DNA of 46,155 nt, taken from an uncultured Xanthomonas sp. GTDB lineage: Bacteria; Pseudomonadota; Gammaproteobacteria; Xanthomonadales; Xanthomonadaceae. The notes under the pieces are model-generated. The model searched no databases and was not told where the DNA came from. It saw only the letters and a list, made by a program, of their open reading frames with translations. This document shows, piece after piece, positions 25,115 to 33,789 of the stretch; positions within the stretch are counted from its first letter, which is position 1, and each line of letters begins with the position of its first letter. The translations under genes were made by a program, and so were the position numbers. The stretch is from positions 1 to 46,155 of the forward strand of contig CALTTS010000021.1 of the NCBI GenBank assembly GCA_943912265.1. The letters are read 5' to 3'.

Positions 25115-26884
25115 CTAGCGTCCCTCGCGCTCGCGGCGTTGCTGTTCCAGCTGGAAACGGGCGCGCAGCAGGCCGCCCGGGTCGTCCGGCACGCGCCGCA
25201 GCCAGGCGTCCACCGCCTGCCGCTGCTCGCGCTGCTGCGCGGTTTCGGGCGCCTGCGCCTTTGCCGTCGGCCGCCCGTCCGCCACCCCGGACGGGCGCTG
25301 CATGGCCTGGCGCATCCGCTCGCGCTGGGCGGCATCGGCCTGCTGCTGGGTCTGCGCGTTTTCCGCTTGCGGCGGGCCCGGCGGCGACGGCTTGCCGGCC
25401 GACGCCTGGCGGCCGTCCTGCGCCGGCGGCGCTGTTTGCCCGGCCCCGGTTTGCGCGGACGGCGATGGCCGGCCCTGACCGTCCTGCCGGCCTTGCCCGG
25501 GCGACGGGTTGCCGCTGCCGGGCTGCGTGCCGGCATCGCCCGGCCTGGGCGGCGGCGGCCCGGACTTGCCGTCGGGCTGCTGCCGGCGCTTGCGCGCGGC
25601 ATCCACCGCGGCGCGGTTGGCCACGGCGTCGGCCATCTGCGGGTGCGCCCGCAGCGCGCGGTCGTAGGCGGCGATGGCGTCGTCGTAGCGGCCCTGCTTC
25701 GCCAGCGCGTTGCCGAGGTTGTACCAGCCCTGGTCGGTGTCGATGCCGGAAAAATCGCGCTGCGCCTGCGCATAGTCGCCCTTGCGGTAGGCGGCCACGC
25801 CCTGTTCGATGCGCTGCTGCTGGCGCTGGTCGGCGCGCCGCCACCAGCCCCCGTCTGCGGCGCGCGCCGGCGATGCCAGCGGCAGCAGCAGCGCCAGCGC
25901 GAGCACCGCCACCGCGCCGCGCCGGAACGCGAGCAGCGCCAGCAGCATCAGCGGCAGCAGCAGCCAGTAGCCCTGGTCCTGCCACGACAGCCCGCCGCGT
26001 TCGCGCGTGGCCGAAACCGCGTCCGCCTCCGGGTCGAGCACGCCCAGCGCCTGCAGGTCGGCATCGTCGGCGGCGATCGCCGCATAGCGTCCGCCGCCGG
26101 CATGCGCCAGCGCGCGCAGCGAATCCGCATCGAGCCGCGCACGGACGATGCGGCCGTCGCGGTCGCGGTAGGCCGCGCCCGCGGCCGTGCCCAGCCCGAG
26201 CACCGACACCGCGTATCCCTGCGCGTGCGCCGCGGTGGCCGCTTCGCGGGCCATGCCGTCGGCATGGTCGGTCAGCAGCAGGATGCGCCCGCGCGCGAAG
26301 CCGGCCTGCTTGAGCAGGCGCTGCGCCAGTTCGATCGCGCGGTCCGCGCGCTGGCCGTCGGCCGGCATCACCCCCGGCTCCAGCGCGTCGAGGAACACCG
26401 CCACGTTGGCCGCGTCGTCGGTGAGCGGTGCCACGGTGAAGGCGTCCCCCGCCCAGGCCAGCAACGCGACCTGGCCGCTGCCGCGCTCGCGCAGCAATGC
26501 GGCGATCTTGCCGCGCGCCTGCAGCAGGCGCGTGGGCGGCAGATCGGCCGCCCCGCTCGCGCCGGACAGGTCCAGCGCGATCACCAGCGGCGAGGCGTCG
26601 CGCCACAGCGGCTGGCTCTGCCGGCTCCAGCCCGGGCCGGCCAGCGCGACGATGCCCAGCGCAAGCGCCAGGGTCGCCACGATCCAGCCCCCGTGGCGGC
26701 CGCGCCCGGCCGACGCCGCGCCGCGCAGCGCCGGCAGCAGGTGCGGATCGACCCATGCCTGCCAGACATCGCCGCGGCGCTGGCGCCAGCGCCACAGCAG
26801 CCACGGCAGCGGCAGGGCCAGCAAGGCCCACAGCCAGTCCGGGCGCATGAAATGGACGAGCCCGGCGGAGAACCACGCGCTCAT
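25115..26884 (-). CDS. BatB-BatC fusion: VWA domain plus TPR domain
   Basis: This 589-residue protein joins two usually separate Bat proteins. It has N-terminal membrane helices (about 15-32, 66-84), a von Willebrand A domain (about 95-290) and two hydrophobic stretches near 315-350. TPR repeats follow (QGWYNLGNALAKQGRYDDAI and neighbours, about 360-430). A long Pro/Gln/Ala-rich tail completes it. The metal site DxSxS reads DLSGAS, so Asp105 and Ser107 are kept but the second Ser is Ala109; Thr156 and Asp207 positions are conserved. The start overlaps the batA stop by 4 bases (ATGA). Confidence 0.85.
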   Translation of the reverse strand: MSAWFSAGLVHFMRPDWLWALLALPLPWLLWRWRQRRGDVWQAWVDPHLLPALRGAASAGRGRHGGWIVATLALALGIVALAGPGWSRQSQPLWRDASPLVIALDLSGASGAADLPPTRLLQARGKIAALLRERGSGQVALLAWAGDAFTVAPLTDDAANVAVFLDALEPGVMPADGQRADRAIELAQRLLKQAGFARGRILLLTDHADGMAREAATAAHAQGYAVSVLGLGTAAGAAYRDRDGRIVRARLDADSLRALAHAGGGRYAAIAADDADLQALGVLDPEADAVSATRERGGLSWQDQGYWLLLPLMLLALLAFRRGAVAVLALALLLPLASPARAADGGWWRRADQRQQQRIEQGVAAYRKGDYAQAQRDFSGIDTDQGWYNLGNALAKQGRYDDAIAAYDRALRAHPQMADAVANRAAVDAARKRRQQPDGKSGPPPPRPGDAGTQPGSGNPSPGQGRQDGQGRPSPSAQTGAGQTAPPAQDGRQASAGKPSPPGPPQAENAQTQQQADAAQRERMRQAMQRPSGVADGRPTAKAQAPETAQQREQRQAVDAWLRRVPDDPGGLLRARFQLEQQRREREGR

Positions 26885-27915
26885 GCACGCCTCCCCGGCC
26901 AGGCCAGCCCCGCCAGCCCGGCCAGCAGCGCGGCGAGCAGCGGCCACGGATAGCGCTCGATGCGCGGCCGTACCGCCGGCCCGGCGCCCTGCACCGGTTC
27001 CAGCTTGTCCAGCTCGGCATAGATGCCGGCCAGCTCGCGGGTGTCGCGCGCGCGGAAGAAACGGCCGCCGGTCTGCTCGGCGATGTGCCGCAGCGTCTTC
27101 TCGTCCACCTCGTCCTCGCCGCCGCCCGTGCCCGGCAGCGGCACGCCGAACAGCGACAGGCCGGCGCCGCCCTCGCTGCCGAAGGCGATGGTGTGGATTC
27201 GCACATGCTCGGCCCGGGCCAGCTCGGCCGCCTTCAGCGGCTCGACCGCGCCGGCGGTGTTGACCCCGTCGGTCAGCACGATCAGCACGCGCTGGCCCTG
27301 CGGCTGCAGGCGCAGGCGCTTGACCGCCAGCGCGATGGCATCGCCGAGCGCGGTCTCGCGCCCGGCCAGCCCGACCACGCTGTCGCGCAGTTGTTCGCGC
27401 ACCGAGGCGCGGTCCAGGGTCAGCGGCGCCAGCACGTAGGCCTGCTGGCCGAACACCAGCAGGCCCACCCGGTCGCCGACGCGCCGGTCGAGGAAATCGG
27501 CCAGCACCGCCTTGGCCGCGGTCAGCCGGTCCACCGCGCCGGCGCCGAGCTGCATGTCCGGCTCGCTCATGCTGCCGGACAGGTCGAGCGCCAGCATCAT
27601 CTGACGGCCGGCCTGCGGCGGCGCCACGGCATCGCCGAACTGCTGCGGCCGCGCCAGCGCCGCGCACAGCAGCAGCCACGCCAGCCACGGCCAGACGCGC
27701 CAGCCGCCGGACAGCGCCGGCGCACCGCCCGCGACCGCCGCCAGCCGTTCGCCCCACGGCACGCGCAAGGCCGGCGCCTGCGCGTGGCGCGGCGGCAGCA
27801 GCCGGCGCGCGAGCAACGGCAGCGGCAGCGCCAGCCACGCCCACGGCCAGGCGAAGCCGGCAAAGGCCGCTCCCGCCGGCCACCACGCGGCCAACATCGA
27901 CCCGAGCCCGTTCAT
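26881..27915 (-). CDS. batA: BatA-family VWA membrane protein
   Basis: The 344-residue product has two N-terminal membrane helices (about 12-38 and 75-88), a VWA domain with an intact MIDAS (DLSGS, Asp111, Ser113, Ser115; LTLD; VLTDGVN), and a C-terminal membrane helix (PWPLLAALLAGLAGLAWPG). The MIDAS suggests divalent-metal-dependent protein binding in the periplasm or at the inner membrane. It overlaps the DUF4381 gene upstream and batB/C downstream by 4 bases each, so the genes are translationally coupled. Family identification is secure; the partner is not known from sequence. Confidence 0.88.
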   Translation of the reverse strand: MNGLGSMLAAWWPAGAAFAGFAWPWAWLALPLPLLARRLLPPRHAQAPALRVPWGERLAAVAGGAPALSGGWRVWPWLAWLLLCAALARPQQFGDAVAPPQAGRQMMLALDLSGSMSEPDMQLGAGAVDRLTAAKAVLADFLDRRVGDRVGLLVFGQQAYVLAPLTLDRASVREQLRDSVVGLAGRETALGDAIALAVKRLRLQPQGQRVLIVLTDGVNTAGAVEPLKAAELARAEHVRIHTIAFGSEGGAGLSLFGVPLPGTGGGEDEVDEKTLRHIAEQTGGRFFRARDTRELAGIYAELDKLEPVQGAGPAVRPRIERYPWPLLAALLAGLAGLAWPGRRA

Positions 27916-28364
27916 CGCCGCCCCCGCATCAGTTCGAGGAAGCGCGCGCGCGCCAGCGCCTGCAGCTGCGCCAGTGCCTGTCCGTCGACTTCCGGGCGGA
28001 AGCCGCCGTCCAGCAGCAGCCGGCCCGCGCCTTGGGAGAAAGCCGTGCCTTGGCCGCCATCCAGAAAGCGCAGCCAGTCCTCGCCCGACAGCGCGTCGGC
28101 ATGGCCGTCGACGCGGCGCGACGCGCGACGCAGCAGCGCCGAGATCGCCGCCACCCGCGCCGTGCCCTCGCCGGCGGCGCAGGCCGCGTCGAACAGGGCC
28201 TGCCAGCGGTGCAGGCGCGCATTGCGGCGGCCACGCCAGAACAGCAGCGCGGCTACCGCCAGCGCCACCGCGCCGGCCAGCAGCCACCAGCCGGGCGCCG
28301 GCGGCCACCACGGGGGCGAGGGCGGCAGGTGCACGTCGCGCAGCGGCAGGTCGGCGGCCGGCAT
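27912..28364 (-). CDS. DUF4381-family membrane protein of the Bat operon
   Basis: The 150-residue protein has one membrane helix (PGWWLLAGAVALAVAALLFW, about 24-43) after a short proline-rich N-terminus (LRDVHLPPSPPWWPPAPG) and a helical cytoplasmic domain with GEDWLRFLDGG. This pattern and the place between the DUF58 gene and batA are typical of DUF4381 proteins. Function is unknown; co-translation with the neighbours (TGATG overlap upstream, ATGA downstream) implies a structural role in the MoxR/Bat machine. Confidence 0.8.
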   Translation of the reverse strand: MPAADLPLRDVHLPPSPPWWPPAPGWWLLAGAVALAVAALLFWRGRRNARLHRWQALFDAACAAGEGTARVAAISALLRRASRRVDGHADALSGEDWLRFLDGGQGTAFSQGAGRLLLDGGFRPEVDGQALAQLQALARARFLELMRGRR

Positions 28365-29335
28365 CAGGCCACCCTCGCCTGCGGCCGGTCGAGCAGCGGC
28401 AGCCAGGATTCGCTGGGCGCATCGGTCGCCACGCTGGCGGCGCGCACGCCGCAGCGGCGCAGCTCGGCGAGCGTCTGCGCCAGCGGTGCGGAGAACTGCG
28501 CCTGCCAGCGGGCGCGCACGGCGGCATCGCCCAGGTCCAGCTCGACGCGGCGCGCGCCGGAGGGCGTGGCCGCCTCGAACGGAAGCACGGCGTGCGGCGG
28601 GTCGGTTTCCAGCGGATCGACCGGGATCAGCACCACCACCTCGTTGCGCGCGGCCAGCTGCAGCCAGCGCGTTGCCGCGATGCCGGCCGCGCTCGCCGCA
28701 TCGGCCAGCACCACCAGCCGCGCGCCGGGGCGCAGCATCCGCGCGGCCATGTCCAGTGCCGCCGCCAGGCCTTCATCGTCCGGCGGCGGGGCGGCATACC
28801 AGCGCGCCAGCGCGCCGAGCACGCGCAGCACGCCGTGCGCGCCGGAGGCCGGCGGCAACGGCGGCTCGTGGCGGCTGCCGCGCAGGGCGCCGAAACGATC
28901 GCCTTCGCGCAGGGCCGCCCACGCCGCCACCGCGCCGATCCGCGCCGCCTGCACCGACTTGAAGCGCTCGCGCGTGCCGAAATAGAGCGCTGGCGCGGTA
29001 TCGGCCACCAGCACGGTGACGCGCTCGCGCTCGGCCTGGAACAGCTTGGTGTGGGTCTTGCCGCTGCGCGCGGTGAGCCGCCAGTCGATGTGGCGCACGT
29101 CGTCGCCGGGCACGTATTCGCGCGACTCGGCGTATTCCATGCCGCGCCCGCGCATCGGCGACAGCGACGGTCCACTGGCCGCCGATTGCCCGCGCCGCGC
29201 CGGCCTGCGCGCACGCACCGCGGCGCGCAGCGCGACCAGTTCGGCCAGCACCGGCACCACGCCGTCCGCCGTCGCGGCGGCAGCGGCGGGCGGCACGGCG
29301 GGCTTTCGTCGGAAACGGGCGAACGGATTGCGCAC
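28364..29335 (-). CDS. DUF58 / VWA-like protein of the MoxR-Bat operon
   Basis: The 323-residue product lacks membrane helices and carries the DUF58 signature: RGRGMEYAESREYVPGDDVR followed by HIDWRLTARSGKTHTKLF (about residues 62-99). A VWA-like fold follows, starting VTVLVADTAPALYFG. The canonical DxSxS is not clear (DTAPA). DUF58 proteins are nearly always encoded next to MoxR ATPases and are thought to be their substrates or adaptors. It lies 14 bases after moxR and shares one base with the DUF4381 gene. Confidence 0.87.
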   Translation of the reverse strand: MRNPFARFRRKPAVPPAAAAATADGVVPVLAELVALRAAVRARRPARRGQSAASGPSLSPMRGRGMEYAESREYVPGDDVRHIDWRLTARSGKTHTKLFQAERERVTVLVADTAPALYFGTRERFKSVQAARIGAVAAWAALREGDRFGALRGSRHEPPLPPASGAHGVLRVLGALARWYAAPPPDDEGLAAALDMAARMLRPGARLVVLADAASAAGIAATRWLQLAARNEVVVLIPVDPLETDPPHAVLPFEAATPSGARRVELDLGDAAVRARWQAQFSAPLAQTLAELRRCGVRAASVATDAPSESWLPLLDRPQARVA

Positions 29336-29349
29336 CGGCAGGCTCCGGC

Positions 29350-30381
29350 TCAGGGCAAGGGCACCACGGCCAGCAGGGCGTCGACCAGCCGCCCGCCGTC
29401 CCAGCCTTCGGCCGCCGCTTCGTAGGTGGGCAGCACCCGGTGGCGCAGCACGTCCGGGGCCACCGAACGCACGTCGTCGGGGGTGACGTAGTCGCGCCCG
29501 GCCAGCCAGGCGCGGGCCCGCGCGCAGCGCTCCAGCGCGATCGAACCGCGCGGGCTGGCGCCCCAGGCGATGCGCCGCGCCAGTGCGGCGTCGTAGGCCG
29601 AGGCATCGCGCGAGGCCAGCACCAGCTCGACCAGGTAGCGTTCCAGCGCCGGCGCGAAATGCAGGTCCAGCACCGCCCGGCGCGCGGCGAACACGTCCTC
29701 CAGCGGCATCTTCCGCGCCGGGGCCTCCGGCGGGCGCTGGGCCTCGCGGGCCGCATCGCGCGCCAGCCGCAGGATCTCGGTTTCCGCATCCGCCTGCGGG
29801 TAGCCGATGCGCACGTGCATCAGGAAGCGGTCCAGCTGCGCTTCGGGCAGCGGGAACGTGCCTTCCTGCTCGATCGGGTTCTGGGTGGCCATCACCAGGA
29901 ACAGCGGCGGCAAGGCGTAGGTATGCCGCCCGACCGTGACCTGGCGTTCGCCCATCGCCTCCAGCAGGGCCGACTGGACCTTGGCCGGCGCGCGGTTGAT
30001 CTCGTCGGCAAGCAGCAGCGGATGGAAGATCGGCCCCGGCAGGAATTCGAAACGCCCTTCCTGCGGGCGCCAGACCTCGGTGCCGGTCAGGTCCGCCGGC
30101 AGCAGGTCCGGGGTGAACTGGACACGGGCGAAATCCGCCTCGACGTGCGCGGCCAGCGCGCGGATCGCGGTGGTCTTGGCCAGCCCGGGCGCGCCCTCGA
30201 CCAGCAGGTGGCCATCGGCCAGCAGCGCGATCAGCAGACGTTCGACCAGTTCGGCCTGGCCCACGATGCGCCGGGCGAGCACGTCGCGCAGGGCCTCGAA
30301 GCGGGCATGCAGGCCGTCCCCGTCGCGGGACACCGGCATCACGCCCGCGGCCGGGTGGGTTTCAGAAACGGGATCGTCCAT
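29350..30381 (-). CDS. MoxR-family AAA+ ATPase
   Basis: The 343-residue AAA+ ATPase has Walker A GAPGLAKT at 63-70, Walker B LLLADE at 122-127, sensor-1 region ATQNPIEQEGTFPLPEAQLD and the C-terminal lid domain (SPRGSIALERCARARAWL). MoxR ATPases act as chaperone-like motors that help mature or activate partner protein complexes, often with VWA proteins. It is the first gene of a six-gene unit (moxR, DUF58, DUF4381, batA, batBC, batD) with gaps of 14 bases or less. No clear promoter was found in the 215 bases upstream. Confidence 0.93.
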   Translation of the reverse strand: MDDPVSETHPAAGVMPVSRDGDGLHARFEALRDVLARRIVGQAELVERLLIALLADGHLLVEGAPGLAKTTAIRALAAHVEADFARVQFTPDLLPADLTGTEVWRPQEGRFEFLPGPIFHPLLLADEINRAPAKVQSALLEAMGERQVTVGRHTYALPPLFLVMATQNPIEQEGTFPLPEAQLDRFLMHVRIGYPQADAETEILRLARDAAREAQRPPEAPARKMPLEDVFAARRAVLDLHFAPALERYLVELVLASRDASAYDAALARRIAWGASPRGSIALERCARARAWLAGRDYVTPDDVRSVAPDVLRHRVLPTYEAAAEGWDGGRLVDALLAVVPLP

Positions 30382-30541
30382 CGTCGCAATCAGTCCGAAG
30401 CGGGGGCATGGGTCCGGATTCTGACCGAATCCACGGACACAAGTTCACCCATTCCGGCCTGGCGTTCCCGTGCATTCAGTCACGCCTTGCCGTTGCCGGA
30501 CGGCAGCGGCATGCCGGGAAAGGCATGGGGCCGGATGCGGA

Positions 30542-30571
30542 AGCGGCGGAATCCTTCCGGATTCCGCCGCT
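30542..30571 (-). terminator. Hairpin after pilQ
   Basis: A perfect 13-bp stem (30542-30554 with 30559-30571) and TTCC-type loop begin 25 bases past the pilQ stop. The minus-strand tail starts TTCCGC, a weak U-run. It probably ends the pilMNOPQ transcript. The rest of the 215-base gap to moxR shows no gene. Confidence 0.6.
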
Positions 30572-30596
30572 CGGGAATGGCATCAGGCCGCGCGGA

Positions 30597-32564
30597 TCAG
30601 CGCTTTGCGACGTGCATGACCTTCGGCGTCAGGAACACCAGCAGCTCGGCCTTGTCCTTGGTCCGGCCCTTGGTCTTGAACAGGTTGCCGAGGATCGGGA
30701 TGTCGCCGAGGAAAGGCACCTTGGACAGGCTGGTGCGGTCGGTGAACTCGTAGACGCCGCCGATCACCACGGTCTGGCCATCATCCACCAGCACTGCCGT
30801 ATTGAGTTCGCGCTTGGCGATTTCGGGCACTTGGCCAATGCCCGTGTTGATGTAGTCCAACACTTCGTTCTTGGTGACATTGACTACCATGAACACGCGA
30901 TTGTCGTCGGTGATCGTGGGTGTCACTTTCAATTCAAGCAACACATCCTTGAATTGTACCTGCGGCAACGCGGCTGCACCGACGCCGCCGGACATCGTCA
31001 CGTAACCCACCTCGCGACCCTGGCGGATGTAGGCCTCGCGCTGGTTGGAAGTGACGATGCGCGGATTGGAAATCACCTCACCGCGCGACTCCGTCTGCAT
31101 CGCCTGCAACTCGATATCGAGCAAGCGCCCGGCATTGAGGATAGACAGCGCCAAGCTGCCCGGATTGCTCAACGTCATCGGCACGTTGTAATTCAGGCCG
31201 GACTTGATGGTTGAAGCCACGGAAATCGGCTGGGGAGGAATTGCCGTACCAGCCGCCGCCGCCGCGGCAGCAGCAATTTGCCAATCCCGATAGGCGTTGG
31301 CATTGGTACTGGCGGTGGTGACGGCATTGGATTGATTATCGTGATTCGTACCCAAGTCGCCGCTGAAATACGTGTTGTCCTTGCTGCCGGTGATGCCGAA
31401 CTTGGCGCCGAGCTCGCGCGCGAACGAATCGCTGGCGATGACGATGCGACCCTCGATCAGCACCTGGTCGACCGGCCGGTCGATCACCCCGATCAGCTCG
31501 CGCATCTGCGCGACCTTCTTCGGGATGTCGCTGATCATCAGCGTGTTGGTGCGCTCGTCGGCGACGATGCGGCCGCGCGGCGACAGGAAGCCGTTGTCGT
31601 TCTGGTTGCTTCCACCGTTATTGCTGCCGTTGCTGCCGCCGATGCCCTTGGCCTCGGTCAGCGCCTTGAAGATCGCCGCGGCGTTGTGGTAGTTGATCTG
31701 GATGTAGTCGGTGGTCAGGTCTTCGCGGTTCTCGATCGCGATGCGCGCGTCTTCCTTGTCCTGCTCGAACTTGGCCAGTTCCGGCTGCGGCGCCACCCAG
31801 ACCACGTTGCCGTCGCGGCGCTTGTCCAGGCCCTTGGCGCGCAGCACGATGTCCAGGGCCTGGTCCCACGGCACGTTGACCAGGCGCAGCGTCACGTTGC
31901 CCTGCACCGTGTCGGAGGCGACGATGTTGAGGTTGGATTCCTCGGCGATCAGCTGCAGCACCGTGCGCACCGGCACGTCCTGGAAGTTGAACGTCACCGG
32001 GCGGCCGCTGTACTTCTTCGCGTCCAGCGTCTTGGCCGCCGAGGCGACCGTGGCGGAGGTGACGACGCCCGAGGCCGGGGCGGCGGCCTTCGGCGCGATC
32101 TCCACGACGTATTCGTTGCCGGTCTGGTAGGCGAGCGACTCGTAGCCGCCCTTGATGTTCAGCACCACCTGGGCGCCGCCGCCGTAGGGCTTGGCGTCGA
32201 TGCGCTGCACCGGGGTGGCGAAGTCGACCACGTTGATCGGCTTCTGCAGGCTGGCCGGCAGCGAGGCGTTGCCGACGTCGACCACGACGCTCGAACCCTG
32301 GTTGCGCAGGTCCGGTGCGGCGCCGTCACCGGCGAAGCCGAGGATCAGGCGCCCGGCGCCGTTGTCGCCGCGCTTGAAGTCGATCTTGGTGACGGCCAGC
32401 TTGCCGACCACCTGCTTGGCCGGATCGACCGCATCGACCGGGGCGGCCATGCCGGGCACGGCGCCGAAAGCGGCTGCGGAGATCGCCACGGCCAGCACGC
32501 AGGCCCGAATCGCTTTCTTGCGCTTGGCGGGGCGCAGGCTCTGGGCGGTGTAGACAGTCATCAT
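30597..32564 (-). CDS. pilQ: Type IV pilus secretin PilQ
   Basis: This outer-membrane secretin forms the channel for the type IV pilus. The 655-residue precursor has a signal peptide ending AVPGMA, one AMIN domain (about 55-155), the N0/STN domain (FNFQDVPVRTVLQLIAEESN), an N1 domain with an Asn/Gly-rich loop, and the secretin domain ending with VPFLGDIPILGNLFK. Two starts are possible: 32582, overlapping the pilP stop, or 32564, which has GGGGAT upstream. I prefer 32564. A lower-G+C patch at about 30830-31380 contains a poly-Ala stretch. pilQ is last in pilMNOPQ. Confidence 0.95.
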   Translation of the reverse strand: MMTVYTAQSLRPAKRKKAIRACVLAVAISAAAFGAVPGMAAPVDAVDPAKQVVGKLAVTKIDFKRGDNGAGRLILGFAGDGAAPDLRNQGSSVVVDVGNASLPASLQKPINVVDFATPVQRIDAKPYGGGAQVVLNIKGGYESLAYQTGNEYVVEIAPKAAAPASGVVTSATVASAAKTLDAKKYSGRPVTFNFQDVPVRTVLQLIAEESNLNIVASDTVQGNVTLRLVNVPWDQALDIVLRAKGLDKRRDGNVVWVAPQPELAKFEQDKEDARIAIENREDLTTDYIQINYHNAAAIFKALTEAKGIGGSNGSNNGGSNQNDNGFLSPRGRIVADERTNTLMISDIPKKVAQMRELIGVIDRPVDQVLIEGRIVIASDSFARELGAKFGITGSKDNTYFSGDLGTNHDNQSNAVTTASTNANAYRDWQIAAAAAAAAGTAIPPQPISVASTIKSGLNYNVPMTLSNPGSLALSILNAGRLLDIELQAMQTESRGEVISNPRIVTSNQREAYIRQGREVGYVTMSGGVGAAALPQVQFKDVLLELKVTPTITDDNRVFMVVNVTKNEVLDYINTGIGQVPEIAKRELNTAVLVDDGQTVVIGGVYEFTDRTSLSKVPFLGDIPILGNLFKTKGRTKDKAELLVFLTPKVMHVAKR

Positions 32565-32578
32565 GCAATCCCCGTTGT

Positions 32579-33130
32579 TCATTGGTCATCGAGCGTGATG
32601 GACGCCGGACGTTCCAGCCAGCCACCGGCGCCATCGGATACGAGTTCAACCAGATCGATGCGGCCCTCGCCGACGCGGGTGACCCGGCCATCGTTCTGCC
32701 CCATGTACATGCCCGGACGGATGCGGTAGGTCACCTTGTCCGGAGCCATCACCAGCGCCTGCAAACCCGGTCCCTTGCCGATCGAGCCGACCATGCTGAG
32801 GCTGTCGAGCGGGAACTGTTCCAGCGGTTCCTTGCGCCGGTTCGGGTCCGGGCGCAGGCCGCTGCCGCCGTCCGGCGCCTTCCAGGCATCGCTGAACGGA
32901 TCGCGCATGGTCTGCGCCGAGTATTCGAAGGTCTCGAACTGCTGCATCACCGGCAGCGGGTCGAGCGGAGGCGCCGGGCGGGCGCGCACGTCGGCCACCC
33001 ACTTCTCCAGGTTCGGTGCATCGCCGGGCGTGCTGGTGATGCCGCGGCCGCAACCGGCGAGCAGCATGCCCGCGACGGCGAGGCTGCCGGCCCGTGCCAG
33101 CGCTGCGGACAAACGCGATGCCGTGCTCAT
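32579..33130 (-). CDS. pilP: Type IV pilus lipoprotein PilP
   Basis: The inner-membrane lipoprotein links the PilN/PilO alignment complex to the secretin PilQ. The 183-residue precursor has a lipobox LLAGC (Cys27), a proline-rich flexible region (about 45-65), and the conserved C-terminal beta-domain (LDSLSMVGSIGKGPGLQALV, YRIRPGMYMGQNDGRV). The start overlaps the pilO stop by 4 bases. The C-terminal domain is the known contact to the PilQ N0 domain. Confidence 0.94.
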   Translation of the reverse strand: MSTASRLSAALARAGSLAVAGMLLAGCGRGITSTPGDAPNLEKWVADVRARPAPPLDPLPVMQQFETFEYSAQTMRDPFSDAWKAPDGGSGLRPDPNRRKEPLEQFPLDSLSMVGSIGKGPGLQALVMAPDKVTYRIRPGMYMGQNDGRVTRVGEGRIDLVELVSDGAGGWLERPASITLDDQ

Positions 33131-33789
33131 TTGCCGCCCCCCTGCTTGGCCGCCTCGGCCGCCTTCTTTTCCTGTTCGGCCGCCTCCTCGTCATCCAGGT
33201 AGCGGTAGGTCTTCACGGTGCCGGACAATTCAAGCTGCCCCTTCGCCGCGCCCTTGCCGTCCTTCGGCTTGAGGCTGATGTCGTGCATCGTCAGGATGAC
33301 CACGCGCGGGAGCGAGGCCACGCCGCTGACGAAGGCGCCGAACTGGTGGTAGCTGCCGACCATGCGCAAGGCGATCGGCTTCTCGGCGTAGAACTCCTTC
33401 GGCGTCTCCGGACCCGGTTGGAACAGCTCGTTGGTCAGGCCGCTGGACAGCGCGGTCTGCGAGATGTCGATGATCAGGTCCGGCATTTCGGTACGGCTCG
33501 GCAACTGGCGCAGCATCTGCTGCAGCACCTGTTCCATCTGCGCCAGCTGCTGCTTGAGCGGCTCCAGGTTGGCGGCCCGCCCCTGCTTGGTCTCGAAGTC
33601 GGCGCGCAGCGTGGCCTCCTGGCTTTCGAGCGTGGCCAGTTCCTCGCGCTGGCCGCGGATCACCAGCAGCCAGGCCATCACCACGATGAACACGCCGACG
33701 GCGATGCAGAACACGATCTTCGGCTTGCGCGGCCAGCCGCCGATGTTGTTGAAATCCAGCTCGTTCCACTTGAACGGTTTCTGGCTCAT
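33127..33789 (-). CDS. pilO: Type IV pilus assembly protein PilO
   Basis: This bitopic inner-membrane protein pairs with PilN in the pilus alignment complex. The 220-residue product has a cytoplasmic N-terminus (MSQKPFKWNELDFNNIGGWP, typical of PilO), one membrane helix (about 24-43), a periplasmic coiled coil (about 45-100) and a ferredoxin-like domain (RMVGSYHQFGAFVSGVASLP). A charged Glu/Lys tail ends it. It overlaps pilN and pilP by 4 bases each. Confidence 0.94.
   Translation of the reverse strand: MSQKPFKWNELDFNNIGGWPRKPKIVFCIAVGVFIVVMAWLLVIRGQREELATLESQEATLRADFETKQGRAANLEPLKQQLAQMEQVLQQMLRQLPSRTEMPDLIIDISQTALSSGLTNELFQPGPETPKEFYAEKPIALRMVGSYHQFGAFVSGVASLPRVVILTMHDISLKPKDGKGAAKGQLELSGTVKTYRYLDDEEAAEQEKKAAEAAKQGGGK

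Noticed and set aside
25370..25600. Pro/Gln/Gly repeats in the BatB/C tail as a DNA tandem repeat
   Set aside because: The peptide is low complexity but the DNA shows no regular repeat unit.
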